Assembly: GCA_020912385.1 (NCBI GenBank)
Contig: CP087212.1
Span: 620,001 to 684,000 of the forward strand
DNA from: Neofusicoccum parvum
Lineage: Eukaryota; Ascomycota; Dothideomycetes; Botryosphaeriales; Botryosphaeriaceae
Length of the DNA: 64,000 nt
Direction: 5' to 3'
A program made the position numbers and the translations under genes. This document shows positions 46,483 through 60,600 of this stretch, in pieces (within the stretch, counting starts at the first letter, position 1; each line of letters opens with the position of its first letter). The notes beneath the pieces are model-generated. The model was not told where the DNA came from. It worked only from the letters and a program-made list of their open reading frames with translations, and ran no database searches.

Positions 46483-49400
46483 CTGACCGCGTCGCTCGCT
46501 TCACCATCGCGCGCCTCGCCCCAATCGCAGCACTCAACCGCCAGCTCACTCGCCCCTTGACCGCGCCCGCCAAGGCCATTGAGCTTCTAGAAGACGCGTA
46601 CTCTCGCGCCGCCCCACTGCAGCTGGCCGTCCGCCCCGTTGCCCTGCCTCGCTTGCACCTCAGGCAGCACTCGCTCATCACGGTCCAGCAAGTCGCAGTC
46701 GCCAGAGTCATCGCTACCGCCCATCGCATGCCCATCTCGCAAAACTAAGCTGCATTCAGCAGCACCCAATTAATTGCGGAATTTCCACCACTAGGCGCCG
46801 CAGCCCGTAGTCCATCGCCTCCCTTTGCGGACGGGCCACCCCTCCGCCGTGATGGTCGCCCTGAACGGCAACGGACGAGAGATTATTTGGAGTTGCAAAC
46901 GGGCAACCCCACAATTCTCGCTGCCCGCCTGCCCACGACTCGCCGGCCTGCTCGCGTTCGCTTTGCACGAGTCAATCCCGCACTAAGATCGCATGCCCGT
47001 CGGCCCTTTCGCTCGCCCCGTCAAGCCCAGTGGTTTGCGGCCCCCGAAAACTCAACCGTCCAAGCTTTGCACCTTCGCGCCAGACCCGGCCCATCCTCGC
47101 GTGCACGCGCTGGCGCCCAGTCGGCACCCGGAGCCAACCCCGTTCAGCCCCTCCCGAGCGCGCGCGCTTCCAGTCGTTCGCTGCCACGGGCCACATGCCG
47201 TCCGGCCCATTTGCCGGACAGGGCCACCCCCATCGCGCACGCCGATGCTTGCCCACGATTGCCTAAACAGGCCGTGTGTCGTGTGGCTGTTGCGTGCTCA
47301 GGAAGTCGCCGCGAGAGTCGGATTAAGGTTGGCCGCCTGGGCGCCCTTGCCTCGGCGCGTCGGCCTGCGACGACGTCGACTCCAGCGCCGCCCGGCTAAA
47401 GAGACGCGTCCATGCCTAGGCATCAGGAAAAAGAAAGGGTTGCGAGGTCGTGGGTTTTGGGTGTGCGGGCTACCACGCTTGCGGTAGGTGCTGCGGCTTT
47501 GGCCTCTCGCGCGTCTCATCTCAACGGTCCTCCGCTATATTGCGTAATGAGTAGCGCGGAACAGACGGCCGGAATCCTCCCAGTAAACCTGAAGCACCGG
47601 GACTTGTCACAAAGCTATTTTTTGTTCTGACCTCGCGGGAAGGCAGGGACGAGGGGTCCGGGGAATCTGATCGAGGGGCAGCGGAAAAAAGGCGCTGAGA
47701 TGCAGGTTCGCTGCAGAAGGGCTTGTCCCTGCGTGCGCTGGTGGAGAGCTGGTCCCTTGTTCCTGACTGCTCACCTTGTCAACGTCGGAAGTCAGCAGCT
47801 TAGCATTCTGGACGTCGGGAGCCGGCCAGCTGCCTCGTGTTTTGCTGCGTCCAGAAGTTTTCGACCCTGCCGGTTTGCTTTTTTTCGTACCTTGTCTCGC
47901 CTTACCTTTCGCCCCCATCACTTTTCGCGGCTACGGCGTTCAACACTCGCTATCTGCCGTCGGCGAACCGGATCCTTTGCGCTTCATCCCCCACTTCCAA
48001 TCACTTTAACTCAGCCCTCGCATCTGTTGATATGCGCTGATCTCTAGCAGGGACCGGGTCCTGTGGTTAATCTAGCGCCTTGGGCCTCAATATATCTAAA
48101 ACGTAGAGATCTCGCTCCACGCACTTCTGCATCGCCCCTTTCTATTTCGAGCCTTCAGGCACTTACGCACACGATGCCGTTTACCACGGCGGGTAGTTAG
48201 CGTTGGACGTCCGCTTGAATTCTCACGGTGCACATCCCGCGCCGTCCATTGTTTTGGGATAATGGCGGGACGGGCAGCCCGTCAGCGGGTTGTGCTACCT
48301 CGATGCTGCGACGGCAGCGCTGGACCGATAACCGAGCGATTGCACCCGAGATGCGACTGAGTTTGTGCTCGAGCTAATCCAGGCAAAAGACTGGAAATGG
48401 CCCCTTCGCACGTAAATCGAACCTCACGATCGTCAGCAGCAAGAGTTTAGGAGAGAAAGAAAAAAACAATGGCAAGGCGAACATCGGAACTTGCTCCGCC
48501 CAGTATGCCGTATTTCCTGCAGATGCAACCAGGGACGACTCAGCTTTTTTCCTCTGCTTGGCCGCACCCCGACTCGTGGCTCTCCGGCCAATATTACCCA
48601 AGGCACACGCAGCTCAGGTACGGGCCACGGCACAGGTTCCGATCGGGTGAGTCCAGATGCCTGATGATGTGTGCCGCGCCACTGCTGACCAGGAAGGTGC
48701 GTAGGGTTTACGCATGTCGCTGCGGTTGCGGGCGGGCACTTTCACAGACCATTGAGTCTCGTTGCGCTCATCAAGCCAACCACCAATGAAATCCTCATGA
48801 CAAGCTCAAAAGGAGAACACACTAACTCTTTGACCGGTCAATGTTCCATTAACCCGCACTGCAGGCTCGGTGCCTGCATACCCTACAGCAGTGAGGCAGT
48901 TACGGTGAGGCGGCCACGAAAAGCCCAAGACCCACCGCCACCATTGCCACCACTGCACACGGTGGAACTAGGACGGGCAGATTTGTTATGCGCTCAAAAT
49001 ACTCAAAACACTAGACTTCCGGCAGTGCACGTACTCAGCCGTTCTACTGACGGCGATTCACCGAGCTATTGTCCTAAATACGAGGAGCGTGTGAGCGATT
49101 TCGATACCCATCTGTGTTGCTGTGAGAAAGGATTCCTTCTCTATTCTGACGCATACTACTTAGACTACCAGTTCAGGTGATCCGCCATGGCCCTGGTCCC
49201 ACATCTTTTTACTCTGTTCGCTCTGAATCCATCCCGTCCGCGTCCGCCCGTCAGAAAACGGCGCGCCCCAGTCGGACGGGCACCGGACTAAAGCAGAGAT
49301 CTGTCGTCCGGAGGCCCTGCATCTCGATCTCTCTCTATCTCTCTCGGCCTGACCATGCCAGTGGATTCTTGACTGGCTGCAAACTTTAGATCGTTTTACC

Positions 49401-52400
49401 TTCTACCAGTACCTTCCCTGGGCTGCTCCGCAAATTCTCTCACCTCCACCTCATTTCCCCTTTCACATCTTTCCCATTATTCTCACTTCAAACGCTCTAA
49501 GAGGCTCCACACCCGCCTTCTTTCGATCGAACCGAGAGCGAGGCCTCCCTTTTGGCTTTCAGCCTTCACTGGAATTTTTTTGTGGCTTGTCCCGTTGAAG
49601 CTGAAGCAATGCAATAAAGTATACTTAGCAACATACGCGGTAAGCGGCGGTCAGCAGCCAGGAAGATGGCAGGAGGGCGATGTTGCGGTCCGCAGAGCCT
49701 TCGCAGCAGTGCGATGCGCATCTACCCAATGCATGGGAGAGTTCTGATGCGCGCAAGATTTGCTTTTCAGCTCTTGTTCTTTCACACACGGAAGTACGCG
49801 CTCGACGCCTACCCGTTGCGGCAGTTTCTCCACGCAGTGGCTCAGCTGAACGCCCGCACTACCCACCCCGCAGCCCACGCCGGCCGGCGGCTCGCCAGCG
49901 CTGGCTGACGGCTGCAAGCAAGAGGCGGCGCATACCACACCATGCACCGCGGCCGCGGCCGAGCGGGGGAAAAGGGAGCGGAAGGGGGAGGAAGGGCCCA
50001 CAGACAGGGACAAGGGCCGATCTGACAAGACGCAGACGATCGTTCTGTTTGGCCCACCGTCGGCCAGGCCGCGTATGCACAGGTGTGCGCCGCCGTGCCA
50101 CCCGCCGCCTTGCGCCGCGGTCCGGGGAGTGCGCGGTGCGGCGTGGGGGCCCTGTGTCCTCCTCCGCCTTGTCGCTCGCTCTCGGCAGGCACGTGCCGCA
50201 GGCATCTGGATATGGTTCTGTCGGCGGGCGGCAAGTATTTTGAATTCTTGTAGGTGGCGCGGGTGGCTTTGCTTCTTGCGATTGCCTTTCTCGGCTCGCT
50301 TCCTTATACAAGGGCGCTTTTCCTTTTTGTTGGGGATGTTGTTACTGCGGCTGCGGCTAGCGAGTAGCCTTTTGGTATGCACAAGCGTATGTAAGCTACG
50401 GCTTTGGGTTGACAAATTTTCCGGGTTTGAAAAGCGCTTATTCTTGACGTTGTAAGATTATTGTGCCCGATGATGAAAGGCTGCTGGCCTGGTAGATCTC
50501 AGACACGTATAGATACGCCACAAATGCACAAGGCATGCAACAGATCAAGATGCTTCGGCATGTGACGGAAGCAAGGACAGACGGCAGACAAAATAGCCTT
50601 TTTGAGACAAATTAGATGTGCAAAAGGTTCTCTCTGGCTACCCGCCGAGGAACAGCGGACTTCGCGCGGGTCTCGAAGAGGAGAGGGCAGTGCTCTGTTG
50701 CGGATTGACGACGGCGGCAGTCAACAGCTCAGAGACCATCGTACTCGGCAGCGGATTGTGGGGACTAGCGCATGACGATGAGGCGTGTGTGTGACGTGAA
50801 GCACATGCCCTGTGGAGTAGTGTCCAGCATTGGACTTGTCTGCACTCGTACACGGGCGTAAGTAGTCTACGCGCGCGCATTAAAGTGAAGCCAGGCAAAT
50901 CCATGAAAAAAAAGTTAGCTCCGGAGCCTGTCTATCTTTTCGAAACGGCGCGAAATGGGTCGAGAGAAGTCGGGGGTCGAGAGAAATTGAGAAACAATAG
51001 TTGTACACGTAGCTGCCCGACGCCCACGCCAACGCCAACGTCAAACGGCCGGCCACTTGTCCTCTTTGCTGATCGCTTGTTTGAGAACGAGAAACGCCGG
51101 ATGCCAAAGCTCTTAGTCATACTTCTGTTTCTATTTTTCGTGTTCTTTTCTAAGGTGTGACACTGTCTCGGGATGATGGAGCAGGTTGGTGTCGGCACTT
51201 TGGGCATGAGAAGTTACGTGCGTTTGAATAGGGGGTTGGAGGAAGGGTGATGGGTTGCTCTCCACGCTCGCCGTCGTTTTTCCAAGGGATACTGACCGAG
51301 GTTATGAGCTCTGCTGATCCATAGCCTTCCTTGACCGGCTTTACGTTGGGAGATCCGGAGATCCCATTGGCAAGGCTGGGAAGCTGTGTTGGGTCCAGAA
51401 TGCTGGGACCTAGCTGGTCAGAAGCGCGCTTGTGGTGCAGTACTCTAACCCGAGAGAATGACGCAGCATTGAGTGCAAGTAAAGCGACAACATGGCATTG
51501 GCATTGAATGCAGTGAATCACGTTCTCCAGGCTGTGGTCGTCCTGACGGGAAGGGTGTCTGATACCACCATGGAGTTGCACTGTCCGGCCTCAATGCTAC
51601 GCTTACACGAAAAATTTATGGTATCAACATCTATCTCACGGAAATTCAAGGCTACGTGCTGACAGGTTCAGAAAAGTCTCGCTATTTCCCACCTTTTCAA
51701 GTCACCGTTAAGTTTGACGGGACAGCATCGAAGGCCGACCGGCTACTGAAAGGACTCTTCATTTCGATGCCACACCAATATCGTCCCCGGTTTTGAGCGA
51801 ATCCACCAAAGATGTAGCCGTAATGGTGTGATCAATGATACCCGTTACGCTGTGCCTCTGTCGGTGCAAGTGTTGCACCGGCTCCGAAGCAGCAGTGTTT
51901 GCGGCATATTATCGCAGCACTTTCAGCTAGGAATTCACATCGGCATGTGCTGATCGTAAGAAGCATCATCATGTGAGTGGAAGGTAGCCCAGTCGCTCAA
52001 AGTGCAGACGTCGACGGCGTGTTGATTTCTGCTGGCGAGCTGATCTTGGCTCTATTATTGCAGTTCCGTCTTTTCCCGTCTACGAGCTGACTTGTACGCA
52101 GAATGGTCCCTCGCAAGCGTTCAGGAGAGTGGCCTGTTTGATTCAATGTAGAGCTGCTTACACTCGACTTTCCAGCAACGTGGGAGCTCCGACTCCTCTC
52201 AGTGGGGCGGAGAATTTTTCGTTGCGCCGTCGTATGGTCATACGAGAACAGCTCGTATCCGTCTCCTCACAACCGTTGTAGGTGCCTTTTTGCTAGTATA
52301 TTTCTCTTCATCGTCGGGCAGAAAGCACATGCGCGTACCCTGACTATCTTTCGTACAGATTCAGGAGGATCGTCCGACATGCCGCATGCGCATCCAACTA

Positions 52401-55400
52401 CTGCTCTTCTCATCTCGCAAGCTTCGCCCAAAGGACAACACCAGCGATATCGGGGTGCACGAACCACGGATCTCTTCCACCTCCGTGTCAAAGACGACGA
52501 CAGGCTCCGTTGTTGCATCGAGGCGGCATCATGAGGCTTAGAAGAGGAAGGTGAGACAAGCAGCGCATTGAGCACAGCGCAGGCAATATCGATGCAGCCG
52601 CAGAGTGAGTGTCCCCAAACAACCAGAGGAACCACGAGATTCGGACGGGCAAGAGGGCAATGGCAGAGGGCAATGCCGCGGAACAGGCGGATAACGATGC
52701 GCCAGTCAGCCAGCCAAAACCAGCCCGCCCGACCGCACACGGCAGCGGATAGCTGCAGCATCCCGCTCCCTACCGCAGCCCATCCCACCCATCCACCCGT
52801 TGTCGACCGTTGATCCACACATTCCAGAGCAGCTCCACTGCTTTCCACCGTCCCACACACCCTCTCGCCAATCTCAGAGCCACATAACGGTGTGCATGCA
52901 CCTTTTGCGACGCATGATCTGCTTTATGCATCAGCATCAGCAGCCTTCATTCATCGCTCATCGATCCAGCCCCATGACGATGGCATTTCCCAGTTTCCGG
53001 GTTTCGAGAGAAGGATTGAAGGGCGTCTCCGGCCCCCACGGCGACAAGAAGCAAGCAAAGCGGCCGGGCGAGGGCAGCACCGACAGTGAACGACGACAGC
53101 GCAGCAGCCCGCAGTGTAGCGCAAGCGCTCCTGCAGCAGTTGTCCCTCGCCTTAGCGAGCTTCTTTACTCCGCCAACAGCCCCATACGGATTGCAGCACC
53201 AGCTTGCTGCTGCACCCAAGCGTTCCGTGCGTCACCGCACGATGCGCGCTCCCCACACACGGCCCGCCACAAAACCCGCCGGCGGCGCTTGAGATGCTGC
53301 AGCGATGTCCAGTCCGGCCTCCCCAGCGAGTGAAATAGATGGAATACGAGGGCCCAGCCGACCTAATCTCCCCCCGTCGCCAATCGAGATCTCGGCGGAC
53401 ATCGCCCAAGCAAAACTCCAGAGCGCGAGAAAAGCAATGAAAGGACCGCGGTGGACCCCGCAGAAAAGCCGTTGCGCGTACAGTGGCCCATGTCTTGGAT
53501 TCCTCCTGTCTGTTCCAGCCTGGCTGAAAAGTGTCCGCTGGCCCGGCTGAGAAAATGGCGCGCACGACCGCTTCCCGCCTGGCAGCCGTTGTTTATTGGA
53601 AGAGCCGGCCAGCCGGGCTAACAAGGGGCGTCATGAGGCACAGCAAAGAAGGTGTGTGATGACGACGGTGATTGGGGCGCGGCAGCCAATCGCGGGCGAG
53701 CTTTTTCTCGCCTTAGACGAGGCGCTACCGGGTCTTCCTGCGAACGTGATGATGATAGCCGTTGCAGTTCATCAATCTGCTTCTCGCCTGTCGATCGCCG
53801 TTTATTTGCTTTTCTCCCTTTCCGGGCTCGCGTCGGCCTCCCGTTGCTTTTGTGCGCCTCCTTGGCGAGCACTCCCAACACCCACCACCCAACACCCAGC
53901 GCGCAGGCAGCCCGAGCACAGGCGAAGCTCTGCTGCAGCGATAATGCAGAGGAACGCGGGCGGTGCTGGCAGGACGAGCCGGCGCCAAAGAGCCGGTACA
54001 GGCAATACATGGCCGTTGAAAGCTTTGTCTCCCTCGTTTCGTCTGCCGTGGTACAACGGCCTCCCCCAACACAAGCTGCCCCCTCTCCCGGCTGCCAGCG
54101 ACGAGCACGAGCTTGAGCACAAGCAGTGACCGAACTGGACCCTGCATGTCTCATGTGCTCAATCCGGACAGCGCGTGCATGTGTGCGTCCTGTCTCGGCG
54201 CCTCCAACAACGTCGTCCGTCACCCACCCGCTGATGGCGCCCGATGCGGCTGGGGGGGATGAAGCCCGGCAGGCCTTCTCCCAGAAGGGCAGCAGCGTGA
54301 TGGTGCATCTCATTGCCGATTGGCGCCTTGATCTACTCCAGACTACGTCAGTGTGTGTGCTATAAGCAGCCGGTGAGACGAGTCAGTGGCGCCAGGCTAG
54401 GGTGGTGCGAGAGCATGCAGACACCGTGAGCAGATCTGACCATGAACGTTCGATGGAATCCATGTTGTCGATGTAGACGCTGGGCGTGGGGGTTCTGTCT
54501 GCCTCAAACGCATAGTCCTTGACGCCTCTTCACAATCACTTCGCCCTTGCCTGAGCCTCTCCCTTGACGAACACAGGGATCTCCAACACCACCTTAATGT
54601 GCAAACCAAACCCTGCATGTCTATACCAAACTCCCTGATCACACGGTGAACGCCTCTCGCTCTAGTATCCCCGGGCCTCAGCCTCAACCCGAGACATCTT
54701 GGAAAAGAAACCCACGTCAAAGAGAAACAGACGTGAGCGAAGAGAACGCCGCAGCTGCTCCCTTACCTCCTCACCAACCACTAACTTCTAAGATACGCTA
54801 CTAACACACTCGAGGTACCTACAAGACACACAAACCCTCTCCACGCACGCACGTGACGCATGAATGACGGTATACACATCAACTCTGCCACCTTACGCGC
54901 CACCTCATCTGGCCAAGTAGCTCTAGAACGCGTCTCTCAAGCAGATGCAATGCAACACCCATCGATAACGCCGGCATCCCGCATGAGCGCTCGACCCTCG
55001 ATCCCGGGATCACTCCCTTGAATGGAGGCGTCGCATGCACGCACTCACAACATACACACCAGCCGCGCCTGCATATACGCTCACTACAGCATGTGTGTAG
55101 CATCAGCTCCGCATATCAACCAGACGTTACACAACAGCGACCGGTAAGAGATCAGGCGCCCTATCAAGCCGCTTTACAGCTCCGTCCGGTACCGAACGCA
55201 GTCCCTCTACCCGCGTGGAGGAGGTAGAGACTCATGCAGGCCGCTCGTATTCTGGCAGTGTGCCGTAACCGGCGCATTTTCCTTCCATCCACGTTCCAAA
55301 TTCCTATCTGCATCGAGCTTGCCTTGCCCCCGCCACATCCCACCCCACCAACCCACACACCCCCGCCACGCCACGCACAGACGAACGACCTGCGGGAAGA

Positions 55401-55750
55401 ACCGCAGCTACTGTCCGATACCCGCATGTGCGTTCGAATGGAGAGATACCAGGGAAACCGGTTCCGGCAAGTACCGCCTTCCAACCCAAATGCACCACCA
55501 CATGCAGGCGAGCCAAACTCGCCTTGGCTTCCCTCCCTCTCTCCGTGACCGGCCACGCCTCACGTACGCCCACCGCCCGCAGTGTCTCAACCAGCAGCCA
55601 ACGTACCAACAGCCAGCAGCCAGCAACCCAACGCCCATCCCACCTCCCGCTCCCGGCCCCACCCCTTCCCCACTGCCCGTTGTCCCCCACTCCCAAGCAG
55701 CCACCGCCACGCCCACATCTCGCGCGGCAGACCGCCCGTCCCTCCGCAGC

Positions 55751-55764
55751 AGCTAGCTAGCTAG
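55751..55764. repeat. AGCT tetranucleotide repeat (3.5 copies)
   Basis: Three copies of the palindromic unit AGCT plus two bases, seen directly, just after a C-rich run. Confidence 0.85.
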
Positions 55765-57638
55765 CCCTGCGGCACCCCGGTCCCCGCCGACGCCACCGAG
55801 CCCGCCAGCCGACGCGGTCGACGCCGGGCAGCAAGCTTCGCGTGCACGATCGCACATGCGCAGATGCAATGTCCAGGGCGGGCTGTGCCGGACGCATTGC
55901 AGCGAAGCGGTGAGGGAAGGGGGGCACGGAGCAATCAGGGAAAAAAAGGGCCCGAGGGCGGGTGGCTGCAGGCGCGAGCGCGCTGCGTATGTACATGCAT
56001 TGCACGAACCGGTCTTCTGAGGCCCTCTCGGAATTCCCGACCTCGAGGGGTGGAGGGAGAGAGATGGGGAGGAAGAGGATGTGCGTCTGGCGACGAGTGG
56101 TTAAACATTCTAGCTGTATCTCTTTTATTTTGCTTTTTGAGTGACCGCTGTGCTGGTCTGGTTTGCTCGCGTATATGTACGCCGGGTTTACATTGGTGAC
56201 GCTGTGCCCTCGAGCGCATCTACGGCGGCGGTGGCGGAAACTAATCGACGCGCGGGCGAGCTGGGGCGAGCGGAGGTCTGGGGCTGGACGGAAAGAATGC
56301 GTGATGGATAGAGAGTGAGGAAGTCCGGAAGGAAAGGGTATCCAACGTTGATGCCTGCGAACGGGAATCAGGAGAGAAAGGGAAAAAAAGTTGTACAAGA
56401 GCGGCTTTTCGTCTGACGGCACAAAACTCCTACCATGTAAAAATCAAAAAGACATATCAAAACGACAAGGAAGAAATGACGCATTCAAGCAAAGCGAGCG
56501 CCGAAGTGACACTGGTAGTGAAGATTTTCGAACCCAGGCGAACGCCTTGCGCGTGAGCGTGATGCCCCTGTGTTGCCAACACCACGCGGAACAACTATCT
56601 ACACGGCCTCGTTAGACAGAACATGGAAAGCGTGGAGAGATGTCTGGCAAAGTCCGCGCGTGCATGTCTGGGATGCGTGTGACTGCGGGAGGTGGTGATG
56701 AGGCTTGAGACATGGGGAAGCAGGGCATGAGGAAGCCGTCACGCTGAGACAGACGTGACGAGTGAAGATTTCGCACCTCCCAGATGATGGTGCCAGTGGC
56801 ACATGAAGGAAGAGAGACGGGTTGTGAACACGACAGGGTATAGAAAGTGTTGTGGCCACGTAAGGCCGACTGTTGGAATTAAGCAGGGTATCTACGCGTG
56901 CGCATATGCGTGTTGTGAAAGCCACAGGCCCCAAGGGAGGAGAGTGTCGGGGTCAAAGAGCGTCCATTCATCATAGAACAGAAGGAAAAGTGAAGGACGA
57001 ACCCCTGGCTCTCTCGCTGGGCGGGCAGAAAATGTGATGGTATACTCTTTCCGTTTCCCAGTCCAAAGATCCCAGAAAAAAAAAACCAACAAGAACGCCG
57101 GAATGCAAGGAGGAAAGAGTTATAGTGGCAGTTAGTGGTGAACATGGCAGCGATGATTGGTAAGTGGGCAAAGAGGAAAGATCCAACAGCAAATGATAAC
57201 AAAGGTCCCTACTCCTACTGCCAAAAAAACGAAGATTCTCCTGCCCGGACTCGTAGCCAACGGGCAATCCAATGGATCGCAAATACACGAACAAAGAGGA
57301 TATAGTGCATCCACCACCACGTCGGACTCCACTCGCTTGAAAGCTGGACTCCAAGACACAACACCAACTCCAAAGCCAGAACGCTGTAGGCGAGAAAGAG
57401 AAGTGTCCGGAGACAGGGAGGCAAGAGCCACACGGACCCGGGAAGATCGCCAATACCAGCAGTAAACTGGAGGGCGTTGCGGGTCAGGCGGACGGAGCAT
57501 CCAGCCTCGTCGTGTCTGTTCGGAACCCCGATGTCCGGCCTGTCTCAGCCACAACCCTGCCCGCAGCAAGCCTCTAAAAAAGCCTTGCGCCGCGCTCCAG
57601 CAAGCATTCCTCTCACACATCTCTCTGCTTCTCGTCAC

Positions 57639-60600
57639 CTAGATCGGCCGACCGTAATGCCACCAATTCGGAACAGGCTGCAAGCCTCTCGGACGGCTTC
57701 CCTTGAGCCAGATATCACCCCCTTGGCCTTTGACCCACCGATCCCAAGCGGTCTCGTACGCCTCCTCGAGATCCATAACCCACCTCTTGGTGTCGAACAG
57801 CGCGGAAGCAAACCTGCTCTCGTACAGCAATCTCCGCAAGTCGGCGAGCCGACCGCTGATCCTGTGCCCTGAGTATCTGATACTACTGCCAAGCCTGATG
57901 GCGGAACGCTCATACTCCTCCTCGCTCTGGGCGACGAGTTCACTTGCTGCTTGCCGGCCGGCCTCATTGTCCGGAAGCGCGCCCTTGAGAATGGATGCTG
58001 CCATGCGAGAACACATTTTGTACGGATAGCGCGGCAATGTGAGCAACGGTGTACCGCTCCAGAGAACGTCGGCCGCCGTGGTATGTGCGTTGCACTCGGG
58101 CGTGTCGAGGAAGAGATCGCAAACACGTGCACGCGAGATGTGCTGGTGCTTCGGAGCGACATCGGTGAAGATGACGCGCGAAGCAACTTCAGGCCCGGCC
58201 CAGGCAAGGGCGGTTTGCTTGAGATGAGTTTCGCCGACATCTGGAAAGCGGAGGAGCCAGAGGATAGCTTTTGGCAGATTTGCGAGAATGCGCAGCCAAG
58301 TGCGGAATGTTGTAGGCTCGATCTGTACGCTTTGTTAGTCGAGTCGTTGCAGGAGACGCGCATGGGAGAGACAATGCTCGACGACAGGGTGGGAGGCGCT
58401 TACCTTGTACAGCTGATTGAAATTCCCAAGAATGATAACGTCGTCAGGTAGGTCCGGGAAGATCTCTTTGCGCATCTGCCAACGCCTGACCTGTTCTTGT
58501 TCCCAATCGAGCTGTTCGCCATGGACGTCCGGGGCGCTCTGACGATGATCACAGCAGAAAAACGTGTCTTTGCAGTAGATGATGTTCTCGCCGTACACCC
58601 AGTCGTCCTGGTCACCACCACTATTCTCATCCACAAGTTGGTCTTCGAGGTCCACATTCCTACGCCACGGCCGCAGCGTGTTAGGTGGCACTGCAGTGTC
58701 GTCTGCAAGGAGATAGTCACACCATTCAGCCCCGAGAGTGCCTGCAAAGCCCATGAAGGACATCTGGATCGGCGCAGGACGAGCGGCAAACACTTCGTTG
58801 CGAGCACCACGCGTGTAACCGTTTAAGTTGATGAGGATGTGGATGCCATCCTTGACGATCTGCTGGACTAGTTTCTCCGCCGACCATGAGTGTGCATCGT
58901 AGAAGACGGGAGATTCCCTTTCGATTTGCTGACGGTGTGGGGAGTTGTCGCTCATAGTCGTGGCATAGCAGTATGCTTTGACTCGCATACGGTTGTGCAT
59001 TCCAAACACTGACTGCATCAAATGCGCCAGTGGATGGTTGTTGAAGTCCGAAGAAACGTAGCCGACTTTCAGGTACGGGTTAGGCGGTGCGGGAGGTTCG
59101 AAGACGGTCTGAGGCAACCATGGCGCTTTCAAAGTAGAGACAGATATCCGGAGTCCGTTCCTCTGGGAGATCAATCGAATCTGCTTGGCTGACATAGGAC
59201 AGGTGAAGGTGTGGAACGGCAGTACCGTCGGAGCAGTTGGGACGGTAAGGCTCGAGGGCAGTTGAGGCCTGCGATAATGCGAAGGTGAGCGTTCCTTGCC
59301 TCTGATCCATCTGTCATAATACCACTGCCAAGCGAGTCGTCGAATGGCACGCTCAGCCAAACGAACGAGCCGATGACCCTCCCATTTCTGGCCGGACCAG
59401 CCCCTTAGCGTCCTCTTCAGCTCGTCAATCCTCTCCTGTGCCTCTTTCTGGCTGCCACTCGTGAAGGCAAGCACTTGGATCATGGCCTGCACGAAATTGA
59501 CGCTGAGAGAACCACGGCCCCAGTCTTCACCCTCGGCAAGTTGTCTCTCAACCAAGTCTACAACACGCCTCAACCAGCCAGTGCTGACGGCCCCAGGTTT
59601 GGTTGCATCAAGGAGCATTCCATGCTCATCAACATGCCAGCGATCCCGCCGGCCACTGTCGCTCGCGATGCCGCCCCTGCCGGCCCATCCGCATACGGAG
59701 TTCAAGGCATTGGCCAAACCACACACGGCCTCTGCGAAATCTGGATTAACCTTGACCGCGCGCTTGTAGTAGACGATGGCATCGGCAATCCTGCCATCGT
59801 CTTTCACGGCATTGGCCAGATTTGCGAGAGCTATGTCGAAGTTGCCGTCACAGTGTACTGCTTGTTCGTACATGGCAATTGCCATTTTCAGCTGACCGAG
59901 GTCCTTGAGTAGGCTTCCGAGGTTTGTGTACAGATGGGCATGGCCGGCGTCGAGATTGAGACCATAGTTGTAGTAAGCCAAGGCCAAAGCGATGCCGCTT
60001 CCTGGAACGACACCTGGTATTCTTGTCTGCTGAGGATCCTGGTATATCTTCTTCGGAGGGATTGTCTGCTGGACGCTGGCAAGAAGAATACCGACGTTGT
60101 TGGCTGTTGACGGGCTCGGTTGCAATGAGAGGGACAGATAGTACAGGGCAAGGATCTCACGGACCCCGTATGCGGACTGATAGGCTGCCTTGGGCAGTCC
60201 CGATGCCATTCCATCTTGAAAGATCTTGGCAAGAGACAGGAGCGAGTTGCTGGTCGTAGAAACTGCAGCCTTCTTGGACATACCTTTGTTGGGAATGTAT
60301 CTCAGACCAGGCAGATCGCCGTTGTTGGGGAACGCGAGCTGTGCAGTCCTGAGGGCTGCAACTGGTGGGAGCAAGATGGGCTCGGTCGAATTAGAGACAT
60401 GAGTTCCTGGGGCAGCAGTGCCGAATTCGTCCTCATCGACAACTTTCAGGACATGCTTGATCAAGCTGCTTATGCCACCAGTGCGCTTGCTGGCACTGAT
60501 AAGCACAGCGTTTTCGAAGGCCTTGGCCGCCCCGGCGTTGTCACCCAAGCTATAAAGCAAATTACCTTTTGCATGGACAAGAGACAGCATGCGACCATTC

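Larger units (their letters stand above)
40573..57638. other. 17-kb gene-free territory upstream of flbD
   Basis: Between the flbD start and the OGT stop codon there is no open frame with a domain, motif or plausible exon chain I could recognise. From 40.6 to about 47.5 kb the DNA is very GC- and CpG-rich, with long overlapping frames on both strands that translate to Arg/Ala/Pro/Gly-rich strings. From 47.5 to 57.6 kb composition is more even, with C-rich (G-poor) plus-strand runs near 53.9 and 55.3-55.7 kb. Abundant CpG argues against repeat-induced point mutation. Several microsatellites occur (listed separately). It may hold long leader or regulatory DNA for flbD, noncoding RNAs, or genes too small or divergent for me to see. 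Confidence 0.6.

Noticed and set aside
43322..46735. Frames of 170-266 codons in the flbD upstream territory
   Set aside because: All are Arg/Ala-rich with overlapping partners in other frames, no motif and no plausible exon chain.
40573..47500. RIP-mutated transposon graveyard
   Set aside because: The DNA is GC-rich with plentiful CpG and no AT-rich, TpA-rich blocks or recognisable transposase remnants.
48752..49180. 142-codon frame in less GC-rich DNA, plus strand
   Set aside because: Composition is more protein-like than its neighbours, with several cysteines, but there is no signal peptide, domain or supporting exon; chance is not excluded.
56520..56600. tRNA-like GGTTCGAA box on the minus strand
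   Set aside because: The bases around it cannot form a T-arm stem and no matching D-arm or acceptor stem was found.
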